DNA of 64,000 bases from Ectobius pallidus (Eukaryota; Arthropoda; Insecta; Blattodea; Ectobiidae): contig CAXKWD010000014.1 of the NCBI GenBank assembly GCA_964059195.1, forward strand, positions 62,001 to 126,000, in the 5' to 3' direction. Shown here in pieces: positions 11,247 to 24,700 of this stretch (positions within the stretch are counted from its first letter, which is position 1; the number at the start of each line of letters is the position of its first letter). The position numbers were made by a program, and so were the translations under genes. Under the pieces are notes generated by a model that saw only the letters and a list, made by a program, of their open reading frames with translations, made no database searches and was not told the DNA's origin.

Positions 11247-14200
11247 AATAGAAAGAATACTGTTGCCTAGCAATTAGTTTTAAAACACGAAAGTGTTGCC
11301 TAGCAATGCTTTTTTAAACCGGAAACTGTTGCCTAGCAATGCCATCAAAAAGAACTGTTGATTAGCAATGTCATTTTTGAACACAATATTGCTACCTATT
11401 TAAAGCTTTTAAAAAAAGATACTGTTGCGTAGCAATGTCAATTTCTGAAACGAAACCTTTACCTTTCAATGCATTTTTCAAATTCGAAACTTCTTCCTAG
11501 TAATGTAATTTTTAAAGACAATGTGGCTACCAAACGATGTAATTTTTCTATCACGAATGTTTTGCCTAGCCATACCAGTCTAAACCGGAAACTGTTGCCT
11601 AGCAATGAAGTTTTATAACACCTGACTGTTGCTTAGCAATGACATTTTGAATAAGAAACTGTAGCTTAGCAATGCCATCTCCAAATACGAAACTGTTGCC
11701 TAGCAATGTCATCTATAAGGAATAGTTTTTAATCCCTCAATGATCAATACATACAATGAAAATATCGGTGATATGCTAATGGCAAAACATTGGTTGTAAA
11801 TGTTGCTTTAATAGAAAGAATACTGTTGCCTAGCAATGAGTTTTAAAACACGAAAGTGTTGCTTAGCAATGCCATTTTAAACCGCAAACTGTTGCCTAGC
11901 AATGTCCTCAAAAAGAACTGTTGCTTAGCAATGGCATTTTTAAACACAATATTGCTACCTATTAAAAGCTTTTAAAAAAAGATACTGTTGCGTAGCAATG
12001 TCAATTTCTGACACGAAACCTTTACCTTTCAATGCATTTTTCAAATTCGAAACTTCTTCCTAGCAATGTAATTTTTAAAGACAATTTGGCTACCTAACAA
12101 TGTAATTTTTCTATCACGAATGTTTTGCCTAGCCATGCCAGTCTAAACCGGAAACTGTTGCCTAGCAATGAAGTTTTATAACACCTGACTGTTGCTTAGC
12201 AATGACATTTTGAATAAGAAACTGTAGCTTAGCAATGCCATCTCCAAATACGAAACTGTTGCCTAGCAATGTCATCTATAACCAATAGTTTTTAATCCTT
12301 CAATGATCAATAGATACAATGAAAATATCGGTGATATGCTAATGTCAAAACATGGGTTGTAAATTTTACTTTAACAGAAAGAATACTGTTGCCTAGCAAT
12401 GAGTTTTAAAACACGAAAGTGTTGCCTAGCAATGCCATTTTAAACCAGAAACTGTTGCCTAGCAATGTCATCAAAAAGAACTGTTGCTTAGCAATGTCAT
12501 TTTTGAACACAATATTGCTACCTATTAAAAGCTTTTAAAAGAAGATACTGTTGCCTAGCAATGTCAATTTCTGACACGAAACCTTTACCTTTCAATGCAT
12601 TTTCCAAAGTAGAAACTTCTTCCTAGCAATGTAATTTTTAAAGACAATTTGGCTGCCAATCAACGTAATTTTTCTATCACGAATGTTTTTCCTAGCCATG
12701 CCAGTCTAAACCGGAAACTGTAGCCTAGCAATGAAGTTTTAAAACACCTGACTGTTGCTTAGCAATGACATTTTGAACAACAAACTATAGCTTAGCAATG
12801 CCATCTCCAAATACGAAACTGTTGCCTAGCAATGTCATCTATAAGGAATAGTTTTTAATCCTTCAATGATCAATACATACAATGAAAATATCGGTGATAT
12901 GCTAATGTCAAAACATGGGTTGTAAATTTTACTTTAATAGAAAGAATACTGTTGCCTAGCAATTAGTTTTAAAACACGAAAGTGTTGCCTAGCAATGCCA
13001 TTTTAAACCGGAATCTGTTGCCTAGCAATGTCCTCAAAAAGAACTGTTGCTTAGCAATGGCATTTTTAAACACAACATTGCTACCTATTATAAACTTTTA
13101 AATAATATACTGTTGCGTAGCAATGTCAATATCAGACACAAATCTTTTTACCTTTCAATGCATTTTTCATGTCGAAACTTTTTCCTAGCAATGTAATTTT
13201 TAAAGACAATTTGGCTGCCTAACAATGTAATTTTTCTATCACGAAAGGTTTGCCTAGCAATGCCAGTCTAAACCGGAAACTGTTGCCTAGCAATTAAGTT
13301 TTAAAACAGCTGACTCTTGCTTAGCAATGACATTTTGAACATGAAACTGTAACTTAGCAATGCCATCTCCAAATACGAAACTGTTGCCTAGCAATGTCTT
13401 CTATAAGGAAAAGTTTTTGATCCCTCAATGATCAATACATACAATGAAAATATCGGTGATATGCTAATGGCATAACAGGGGTTGTAAATTTTCTTTAATA
13501 GAAAAGAATACTGTTGCCTAGCAATGAGTTTTAAAACACGAAAGTGTTGCCTAGCAATGCCATTTTAAACCGGAAACTGTTGCCTAGCAATGCCATCAAA
13601 AAGAACTGTTGATTAGCAATGTCATTTTTGAACACAATATTGCTACCTATTTAAAGCTTTTAAAAAAAGATACTGTTGCGTAGCAATGTCAATTTCTGAC
13701 ACGAAACCTTTACCTTTCAATGCATTTTCCAAATTCGAAACTTCTTCCTAGCAATGCAATTTTTAAAGACAATTTGGCTGCCTATCAACGTAATTTTTCT
13801 ATCACGAATGTTTTTCCTAGCCATGCCAGACTAAACCGGAAACTGTAGCATAGCAATGAAGTTTTAAAACACCTGACTGTTGCTTAGCAATGACATTTAG
13901 AACAAGAAACTGTAGCTTAGCAATGCCATCTCCAAATACGAAACTGTTGCCTAGCAATGTCATCTATAAGGAATAGTGTTTAATCCTTCAATGATCAATA
14001 CATACAATGAAAATATCGGTGATATGCTAATGTCAAAACATGGGTTGTAAATTTTACTTTAATAGAAAGAATACTGTTGCCTAGCAATTAGTTTTAAAAC
14101 ACGAAAGTGTTGCCTAGCAATGCCATTTTAAACCGGAAACTGTTGCCTAGCAATGCCATCAAAAAGAACTGTTGATTAGCAATGTCATTTTTGAACACAA

Positions 14201-15747
14201 TATTGCTACCTATTTAAAGCTTTTAAAAAAAGATACTGTTGCGTAGCAATGTCAATTTCTGAAACGAAACCTTTACCTTTCAATGCATTTTTCAAATTCG
14301 AAACTTCTTCCTAGTAATGTAATTTTTAAAGACAATGTGGCTACCAAACGATGTAATTTTTCTATCACGAATGTTTTGCCTAGCCATGCCAGTCTAAACC
14401 GGAAACTGTTGCCTAGCAATGAAGTTTTATAACACCTGACTGTTGCTTAGCAATGACATTTTGAATAAGAAACTGTAGCTTAGCAATGCCATCTCCAAAT
14501 ACGAAACTGTTGCCTAGCAATGTCATCTATAAGGAATAGTTTTTAATCCCTCAATGATCAATACATACAATGAAAATATCGGTGATATGCTAATGGCAAA
14601 ACATTGGTTGTAAATGTTGCTTTAATAGAAAGAATACTGTTGCCTAGCAATGAGTTTTAAAACACGAAAGTGTTGCTTAGCAATGCCATTTTAAACCGCA
14701 AACTGTTGCCTAGCAATGTCCTCAAAAAGAACTGTTGCTTAGCAATGGCATTTTTAAACACAATATTGCTACCTATTAAAAGCTTTTAAAAAAAGATACT
14801 GTTGCGTAGCAATGTCAATTTCTGACACGAAACCTTTACCTTTCAATGCATTTTTCAAATTCGAAACTTCTTCCTAGCAATGTAATTTTTAAAGACAATT
14901 TGGCTACCTAACAATGTAATTTTTCTATCACGAATGTTTTGCCTAGCCATGCCAGTCTAAACCGGAAACTGTTGCCTAGCAATGAAGTTTTATAACACCT
15001 GACTGTTGCTTAGCAATGACATTTTGAATAAGAAACTGTAGCTTAGCAATGGCATCTCCAAATACGAAACTGTTGCATAGCAATGTCTTCTATAAGGAAT
15101 AGCCTTTAATCCCACAATGATCAATACATACAATGAAAATATCGGTGATATGCTAATGGCATAACAGGGGTTGTAAATTTTTCTTTAATAGAAAAGAATA
15201 CTGTTGCCTAGCAATGAGTTTTAAAACACGAAAGTGTTGCCTAGCAATGCCATTTTAAACCGGAAACTGTTGCCTAGCAATGCCATCAAAAAGAACTGTT
15301 GCTTAGCAAAGTCATTTTTAAACACAATATTGCTACCTATTATAAACTTTTAAAAAATATACTGTTGCGTAGCAATGTCAATATCAGACACAAATCCTTT
15401 ACTTTTCAATGCATTTTTCATGTCGAAACTTTTTCCTAGCAATGTAATTTTTAAAGACAATTTGGCTGCCTAACAATGTAATTTTTCTATCAGGAAAGGT
15501 TTGCCTAGCAATCCCAGTCTAAACCGGAAACTGTTGCCTAGCAATTAAGTTTTAAAACAGCTGACTCTTGCTTAGCAATGACATTTTTAACATGAAACTG
15601 TAGCTTAAAATGCCATCTCCAAATACGAAACTGTTGCCTAGCAATGTCTTCTATAAGGAAAAGTTTTTGATCCTTCAATGATCAATACATACAATGAAAA
15701 TATCGGTGATATGCTAATGTCAAAACATGGGTTGTAAATTTTACTTT
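11247..15747 (+). repeat. Eight-monomer HOR (4501 bp), copy 2
   Basis: Monomers m21-m28 start at 11247, 11810, 12373, 12936, 13497, 14061, 14624 and 15187, each 4501 bp after its partner. I saw no difference from copy 1 in the stretches compared, including the rare marks at 11307 and 11572. The last monomer, m28, is followed by the m46/m29 type instead of another m13 type, so the copy number of this HOR here is two. The duplication is recent, or possibly an assembly duplication. Confidence 0.92.
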
Positions 15748-18700
15748 AATAGAAAGAATACTGTTGCCTAGCAATGAGTTTTAAAACACGAAAGTGTTGC
15801 CTAGCAATGCCATTTTAAACCGGAAACTGTTGCCTAGCAATGCCATCAAAAAGAACTGTTGCTTAGCAATGTAATTTTAAACACAATATTGCTACCTATT
15901 ATAAACTTTTAAATAATATACTGTTGCGTAGCAATGTCAATTTCAGACACGAAACTTTTACCTTTCAATGCATTTTTGAAAGTCGAAACTTTTTCCTAGT
16001 AATGTAATTTTTAAATACAATTTGACTGCCTAACAATGTAATTTTTCTATCACGAAAGTTTTCCCTAGCCATGCCAGTCTAAAAGGAAACTGTAGACTAG
16101 CAATGAAGTTTTAAAACACCTGACTGTTGCTTAGCAATGACATTTTGAACAAGAAACTGTAGCTTAGCAATGCCATCTCCAAATACGAAACTGTTGCCTA
16201 GCAATGTCATCTATAAGGAATAGTTTTAATCCCTCAATCATCAATACATACAATGAAAATATCGGTGATATGCTAATGGCAAAACATGGGTTGTAAATTT
16301 TGCTTTAATAGAAAGAATACAGTTGCCTAGCGATGAGTTTTAAAACACGAAAGTGTTGCCTAGCAATGCCATTTTAAACCAGAAACTTTTGCCTAGCAAT
16401 GTCATAAAAAAAACTGTTGCTTAGCAATGTCATTTTTGAACACAATATTGCTACCTATTAAAAGCTTTTAAAAAAAGATACTGTTGCGTAGCAATGTCAA
16501 TTTCTGACACGAAACCTTTACCTTTCAATGCATTTTCCAAAGTCGAATCTTCTTACTAGCAATGTAATTTTTAAAGACAATTTGGCTGCCTATCAACGTA
16601 ATTTTTTTATCACGAATGTTTTTCCTAGCCATGCCAGTCTAAACCGGAAACTGTAGCCTAGCAATGAAGTTTTAAAACACCTGACTGTCGCTTAGCAATG
16701 ACATTTTGAACAAGAAACTCTAGCTTAGCAATGCCATCTCCAAATACGAAACTGTTGAATAGCAATGTCTTCTATAAGGAACAGTTTTTGATCCTTCAAT
16801 GATCAATACATACAATGAAAATATCGGTGATATGCTAATGTAAAAACATGGGTTGTAAATTTTACTTTAATAGAAAGAATACTGTTGCCTAGCATTTAGT
16901 TTTAAAACACGAAAGTGTTGCCTAGCAATGCCATTTTAAACCGGAATCTGTTGCCTAGCAATGTCCTCAAAAAGAACTGTTGCTTAGCAATGGCATTTTT
17001 AAACACAATATTGCTACCTATTAAAAGCTTTTAAAAAAAGATACTGTTGCGTAGCAATGTCAATTTCTGACACGAAACCTTTACCTTTCAATGCATTTTT
17101 CAAATTCGAAACTTCTTCCTAGCAATGTAATTTTTAAAGACAATTTGGCTACCTAACAATGTAAATTTTCTATCACGAATGTTTTGCCTAGCCATGCCAG
17201 TCTAAACCGGAAACTGTTGCCTAGCAATGAAGTTTTATAACACCTGACTGTTGCTTAGCAATGACATTTTGAATAAGAAACTGTAGCTTAGCAATGGCAT
17301 CTCCAAATACGAAACTATTGCCTAGCAATGTCATCTATAACCAATAGTTTTTAATCCTTCAATGATCAATAGATACAATGAAAATATCGGTGATATGCTA
17401 ATGTCAAAACATGGGTTGTAAATTTTACTTTAATAGAAAGAATACTGTTGCCTAGCAATGAGTTTTAAAACACGAAAGTGTTGCCTAGCAATGCCATTTT
17501 AAACCAGAAACTGTTGCCTAGCAATGTCATCAAAAAGAACTGTTGCTTAGCAATGTCATTTTTGAACACAATATTGCTACCTATTAAAAGCTTTTAAAAA
17601 AAGATACTGTTGCGTAGCAATGTCAATTTCTGACACGAAACCTTTACCTTTCAATGCATTTTTCAAATTCGAAACTTCTTCCTAGCAATGTAATTTTTAA
17701 AGACAATTTGGCTACCTAACAATGTAATTTTTCTATCACGAATGTTTTGCCTAGCCATGCCAGTCTAAACCGGAAACTGTTGCCTAGCAATGAAGTTTTA
17801 TAACACCTGATGTTGCTTAGCAATGACATTTTGAATTAGAAACTGTAGCTTAGCAATGCCATCTCCAAATACGAAACTATTGCCTAGCAATGTCATCTAT
17901 AAGGAATAGCCTTCAATCCCTCAATGATCAATACATACAATGAAAATATCGGTGATATGCTAATGTCAAAACTTGGGTTGTAAATTTTACTTTAATAGAA
18001 AGAATACTGTTGCCTAGCAATGAGTTTTAAAACACGAAAGTGTTGCCTAGCAATGCCATTTTAAACCGGAAACTGTTGCCTAGCAATGCCATCAAAAAGA
18101 ACTGTTGCTTAGCAAAGTCATTTTTAAACACAATATTGCTACCTATTATAAACTTTTAAAAAATATACTGTTGCGTAGCATTGTCAATATCAGACACAAA
18201 TCTTTTACCTTTCAATGCATTTTTCATGTCGAAACTTTTTCCTAGCAATGTAATTTTTAAAGACAATTTGTCTGCCTAACAATGTAATTTTTCTATCAGG
18301 AAAGTTTTCCCTAGCCATTCCAGTCTAAAAGGAAACTGTAGCCTAGCAATGAAGTTTTAAAACACCTGACTGTTGCTTAGCAATGACATTTTGAACAAGA
18401 AACTGTAGCTTAGCAATGCCATCTCCAAATACGAAACTGTTGCCTAGCAATGTCATCTATAAGGAATAGTTTTTAATCCCTCAATGATCAATACATACAA
18501 TGAAAATATCGGTGATATGCTAATGGCAAAACATGGGTTGTAAATTTTGCTTTAATAGAAAGAATACAGTTGCCTAGCAATGAGTTTTAAAACACGAAAG
18601 TGTTGCCTAGCAATGCCATTTTAAACCGCAAACTGTTGCCTAGCAATGTCATAAAAAAGAACTGTTGCTTAGCAATGTCATTTTTAAACACAATATTCTA

Positions 18701-21700
18701 CCTATTATAAACTTTTAAAAATATACTGTTGTGTAGCAATGTTAATTTCAGACACCAAACTTTTACTTTTCAATGCATTTTTCAAAGTCGAAACTTTTTC
18801 CTAGCAATGTAATTTTTAAAGACAATTTGGCTACCTAACAATGTAATTTTTCTATCACGAAAGGTTTGCCTAGCAATGCCAGTCTAAACCGGAAACTGTT
18901 GCCTAGCAATTAAGTTTTAAAACAGCTGACTGTTGCTTAGCAATGAGATTTTGAACATGAAACTGTAACTTAGCAATGCCATCTCCAAATACGAAACTGT
19001 TGCCTAGCAATGTCTTCTATAAGGAATAGTTTTTGATCCTTCAATGATCAATACATACAATGAAAATATCGGTGATATGCTAATGTCAAAACATGGGTTG
19101 TAAATTTTACTTTACTAGAAAGAATACTGCTGCCTAGCAATGAGTTTTAAAACACGAAAGTGTTGCCTGGCAATGCCATTTTAAACCAGAAACCGTTGCC
19201 TAGCAATTTCATCAAAAAGAACTGTTGCTTAGCAATGTCATTTTTTAACACAATATTGCTACCTATTTAAAGCTTTTAAATAAAGATACTGTTGCGTAGC
19301 AATGTCAATTTCTGACACGAAACCTTTACTTTTCAATGCATTTTCCAAAGTCGAAACTTCTTCCTAGCAATGTAATTTTTAAAGACAATTTGGCTGCCTA
19401 TCAATGTAATTTTTCAATCACGAATGTTTTGCCTAACCATGCCAGTCTAAACCGGAAACTGTTGCCTAGCAATGAAGTTTTAAAACACCTGACTGTTGCT
19501 TAGCAATGACATTTTGAATAAGAAACTGTAGCTTAGCAATGCCATCTCCAAATACGAAACTGTTGCCTAGCAATGTCATCTATAAGCAATAGCCTTTAAT
19601 CCCTCAATGATCAATACATACAATGAAAATATCGGTGATATGCTAATGGCATAACAGGGGTTGTAAATTTTTCTTTAATAGAAAAGAATACTGTTGCCTA
19701 GCAATGAGTTTTAAAACACGAAAGTGTTGTCTAGCAATGCCATTTTAAACAGGAAACTGTTGCCTAGCAATGCCATCAAAAAGAACTGTTGATTAGCAAT
19801 GTAATTTTTGAACACACTATTGCTACCTATTTAAAGCTTTTAAAAAAAGATACTGTTGCGTAGCAATGTCAATTTCTGACACGAAACCTTTACCTTTCAA
19901 TGCATTTTCCAAAGTCGAAACTTCTTCCTAGCAATGTAATTTTTAAAGAAAATTTGCCTGCATATCAACGTAATTTTTCTATCACGAATGTTTTTCCTAG
20001 CCATGCCAGTCTAAACCGGAACCTGTAGCACAGCAATGAAGTTTTAAAACACCTGACTGTTGCTTAGCAATGACATTTAGAACAAGAAACTGTAGCTTAG
20101 CAATGCCATCTCCAAATACGAAACTGTTGCCTAGCAATGTCATCTATAAGGAATAGTTTTTAATCCCTCAATGATCAATACATACAATGAAAATATCTGT
20201 GATATGCTAATGGCAAAACATTGGTTGTAAATTTTGCTTTAATAGAAAGAATACTGTTGCCTAGCAATGAGTTTTAAAACACGAAAGTGTTGCCTAGCAA
20301 TGCCATTTTAAACCGCAAACTGTTGCCTAGCAATGTCATCAAAAAGAACTGTTGCTTAGTAATGTCATTTTTAAACACAATATTGCTACCTATTATAAAC
20401 TTTTAAAAATATACTGTTGTGTAGAAATGTTAATTTCAGACACCAAACTTTTACTTTTCAATGCATTTTTAAAAGTCGAAACGTTTTTCTAGCAATGTAA
20501 TTTTTAAAGACAATTTGGCTGCTTAACAATGTAATTTTCTATGACGAAAGTTTTGCCAAGCCATGCCAGTCTAAACCGGAAACTGTTGCCTAGCAATTAA
20601 GTTTTAAAACAACTGACTCTTCCTTAGCAATGACATTTTGAACAAGAAACTGTAGCTTAGCAATGCCATCTCCAAATACGAAACTGTTGCCTAGCAATGT
20701 CATCTATAACCAATAGTTTTTAATCCTTCAATGATCAATAGATACAATGAAAATATCGGTGATATGCTAATGTCAAAACATGGGTTGTAAATTTTACTTT
20801 AACAGAAAGAATACTGTTGCCAAGCAATGAGTTTTAAAACACGAAAGTGTTGCCTAGCAATGCTATTTTAAACCAGAAACTGTTGCCTAGCAATGTCATC
20901 AAAAAGAACTGTTGCTTAGCAATGTCATTTTTGAACACAATATTGCTACCTATTAAAAGCTTTTAAAAGAAGATACTGTTGCCTAGCAATGTCAATTTCT
21001 GACACGAAACCTTTACCTTTCAATGCATTTTCCAAAGTAGAAACTTCTTCCTAGCAATGTAATTTTTAAAGACAATTTGGCTGCCAATCAACGTAATTTT
21101 TCTATCACGAATGTTTTTCCTAGCCATGCCAGTCTAAACCGGAAACTGTAGCCTAGCAATGAAGTTTTAAAACACCTGACTGTTGCTTAGCAATGACATT
21201 TTGAACAACAAACTATAGCTTAGCAATGCCATCTCCAAATACGAAACTGTTGCCTAGCAATGTCATCTATAAGGAATAGTTTTTAATCCTTCAATGATCA
21301 ATACATACAATGAAAATATCGGTGATATGCTAATGTCAAAACATGGGTTGTAAATTTTACTTTAATAGAAAGAATACTGTTGCCTAGCAATTAGTTTTAA
21401 AACACGAAAGTGTTGCCTAGCAATGCCATTTTAAACCGGAATCTGTTGCCTAGCAATGTCCTCAAAAAGAACTGTTGCTTAGCAATGGCATTTTTAAACA
21501 CAACATTGCTACCTATTATAAACTTTTAAATAATATACTGTTGCGTAGCAATGTCAATATCAGACACAAATCTTTTTACCTTTCAATGCATTTTTCATGT
21601 CGAAACTTTTTCCTAGCAATGTAATTTTTAAAGACAATTTGGCTACCTAACAATGTAATTTTTCTATCACGAAAGGTTTGCCTAGCAATGCCAGTCTAAA

Positions 21701-24700
21701 CCGGAAACTGTTGCCTAGCAATTAAGTTTTAAAACAGCTGACTCTTGCTTAGCAATGACATTTTGAACATGAAACTGTAACTTAGCAATGCCATCTCCAA
21801 ATACGAAACTGTTGCCTAGCAATGTCTTCTATAAGGAAAAGTTTTTGATCCCTCAATGATCAATACATACAATGAAAATATCGGTGATATGCTAATGGCA
21901 TAACATTGGTTGTAAATTTTCTTTAATAGAAAAGAATACTGTTGCCTAGCAATGAGTTTTAAAACACGAAAGTGTTGCCTAGCAATGCCATTTTAAACCG
22001 GAAACTGTTGCCTAGCAATGCCATCAAAAAGAACTGTTGATTAGCAATGTCATTTTTGAACACAATATTGCTACCTATTTAAAGCTTTTAAGAAAAGATA
22101 CTGTTGCGTAGCAATGTCAATTTCTGACACGAAACCTTTACCTTTCAATGCATTTTCCAAATTCGAAACTTCTTCCTAGCAATGTAATTTTTAAAGACAA
22201 TTTGGCTGCCTATCAACGTAATTTTTCTATCACGAATGTTTTTCCTAGCCATGCCAGACTAAACCGGAAACTGTAGCATAGCAATGAAGTTTTAAAACAC
22301 CTGACTGTTGTTAGCAATGACATTTAGAACAAGAAACTGTAGCTTAGCAATGCCATCTCCAAATACGAAACTGTTGCCTAGCAATGTCATCTATAAGGAA
22401 TAGTGTTTAATCCTTCAATGATCAATACATACAATGAAAATATCGGTGATATGCTAATGTCAAAACATGGGTTGTAAATTTTACTTTAATAGAAAGAATA
22501 CTGTTGCCTAGCAATTAGTTTTAAAACACGAAAGTGTTGCCTAGCAATGCCATTTTAAACCGGAAACTGTTGCCTAGCAATGCCATCAAAAAGAACTGTT
22601 GATTAGCAATGTCATTTTTGAACACAATATTGCTACCTATTTAAAGCTTTTAAAAAAAGATACTGTTGCGTAGCAATGTCAATTTCTGAAACGAAACCTT
22701 TACCTTTCAATGCATTTTTCAAATTCGAAACTTCTTCCTAGTAATGTAATTTTTAAAGACAATGTGGCTACCAAACGATGTAATTTTTCTATCACGAATG
22801 TTTTGCCTAGCCATGCCAGTCTAAACCAGAAACTGTTGCCTAGCAATGAAGTTTTATAACACCTGACTGTTGCTTAGCAATGACATTTTGAATAAGAAAC
22901 TGTAGCTTAGCAATGCCATCTCCAAATACGAAACTGTTGCCTAGCAATGTCATCTATAAGGAATAGTTTTTAATCCCTCAATGATCAATACATACAATGA
23001 AAATATCGGTGATATGCTAATAACAAAACATTGGTTGTAAATGTTGCTTTAATAGAAAGAATACTGTTGCCTAGCAATGAGTTTTAAAACACGAAAGTGT
23101 TGCTTAGCAATGCCATTTTAAACCACAAACTGTTGCCTAGCAATGTCATCAAAAAGAACTGTTGCTTAGCAAAGTCATTTTTAAACACAATATTGCTACC
23201 TATTATAAACTTTTAAAAATATACTGTTGTGTAGCAATGTTAATTTCAGACACCAAACTTTTACTTTTCAATGCATTTTTAAAAGTCGAAACGTTTTCCT
23301 AGCAATGTAATTTTTAAAGACAATTTGGCTGCTTAACAATGTAATTTTTCTATGACGAAAGTTTTGCCTAGCCATGCCAGTCTAAGCCGGAAACTGTTGC
23401 CTAGCAATTAAGTTTTAAAACAACTGACTCTTGCTTAGCAATGACATTTTGAACAAGGAACTGTAGCTTAGCAATGCCATCTCCAAATACGAAACTGTTG
23501 CCTAGCAATGTCATCTATAACGAATAGTTTTTAATCCATCAATGATCAATAGATACAATGAAAATATCGGTGATATGCTAATGTCAAAACATGGGTTGTA
23601 AATTTTGCTTTAATAGAAAGAATACTGTTGCCTAGCAATGAGTTTTAAAACACGAAAGTGTTGCCTAGCAATGCCATTTTAAACCAGAAACTGTTGCCTA
23701 GCAATGTCATAAAAAAGAACTGTTGCTTAGCAATGTCATTTTTGAACACAATATTGCTACCTATTAAAAGCTTTTAAAAAAAGATACTGTTGCGTAGCAA
23801 TGTCAATTTTTGACACGAAACCTTTACCTTTCAATGCATTTTCCAAAGTAGAAACTTCTTCCTAGCAATGTAATTTTTAAAGACAATTTGGCTGCCTATC
23901 AACGTAATATTTCTATCACGAATGTTTTTCCTAGCCATGCCAGTCTAAACCGGAAACTGTAGCCTAGCAATGAAGTTTTAAAACACCTGACTGTTGCTTA
24001 GCAATGACATTTTGAACAACAAACTGTAGCTTAGCAATGCCATCTCCAAATACGAAACTGTTGCCTAGCAATGTCATCTATAAGGAATAGTTTTTAATCC
24101 TTCAATGATCAATACATACAATGAAAATATCGGTGATATGCTAATGTCAAAACTTGGGTTGTAAATTTTACTTTAATAGAAAGAATACTGTTGCATAGCA
24201 ATTAGTTTTAAAACACGAAAGTGTTGCCTAGCAATGCCATTTTAAACCGGAAACTGTTGCCTAGCAATGTCCTCAAAAACAACTGTTGCTTAGCAATGGC
24301 ATTTTTAAACACAATATTGCTACCTATTAAAAGCTTTTAAAAAAAGATACTGTTGCGTAGCAATGTCAATTTCTGACACGAAACCTTTACCTTTCAATGC
24401 ATTTTTCAAATTCGAAACTTCTTCCTAGCAATGTAATTTTTAAAGACAATTTGGCTACCTAACAATGTAATTTTTCTATCACGAATGTTTTGCCTAGCCA
24501 TGCCAGTCTAAACCGGAAACTGTTGCCTAGCAATGAAGTTTTATAACACCTGACTGTTGCTTAGCAATGACATTTTGAATAAGAAACTGTAGCTTAGCAA
24601 TGGCATCTCCAAATACGAAACTGTTGCATAGCAATGTCTTCTATAAGGAATAGCCTTTAATCCCACAATGATCAATACATACAATGAAAATATCGGTGAT

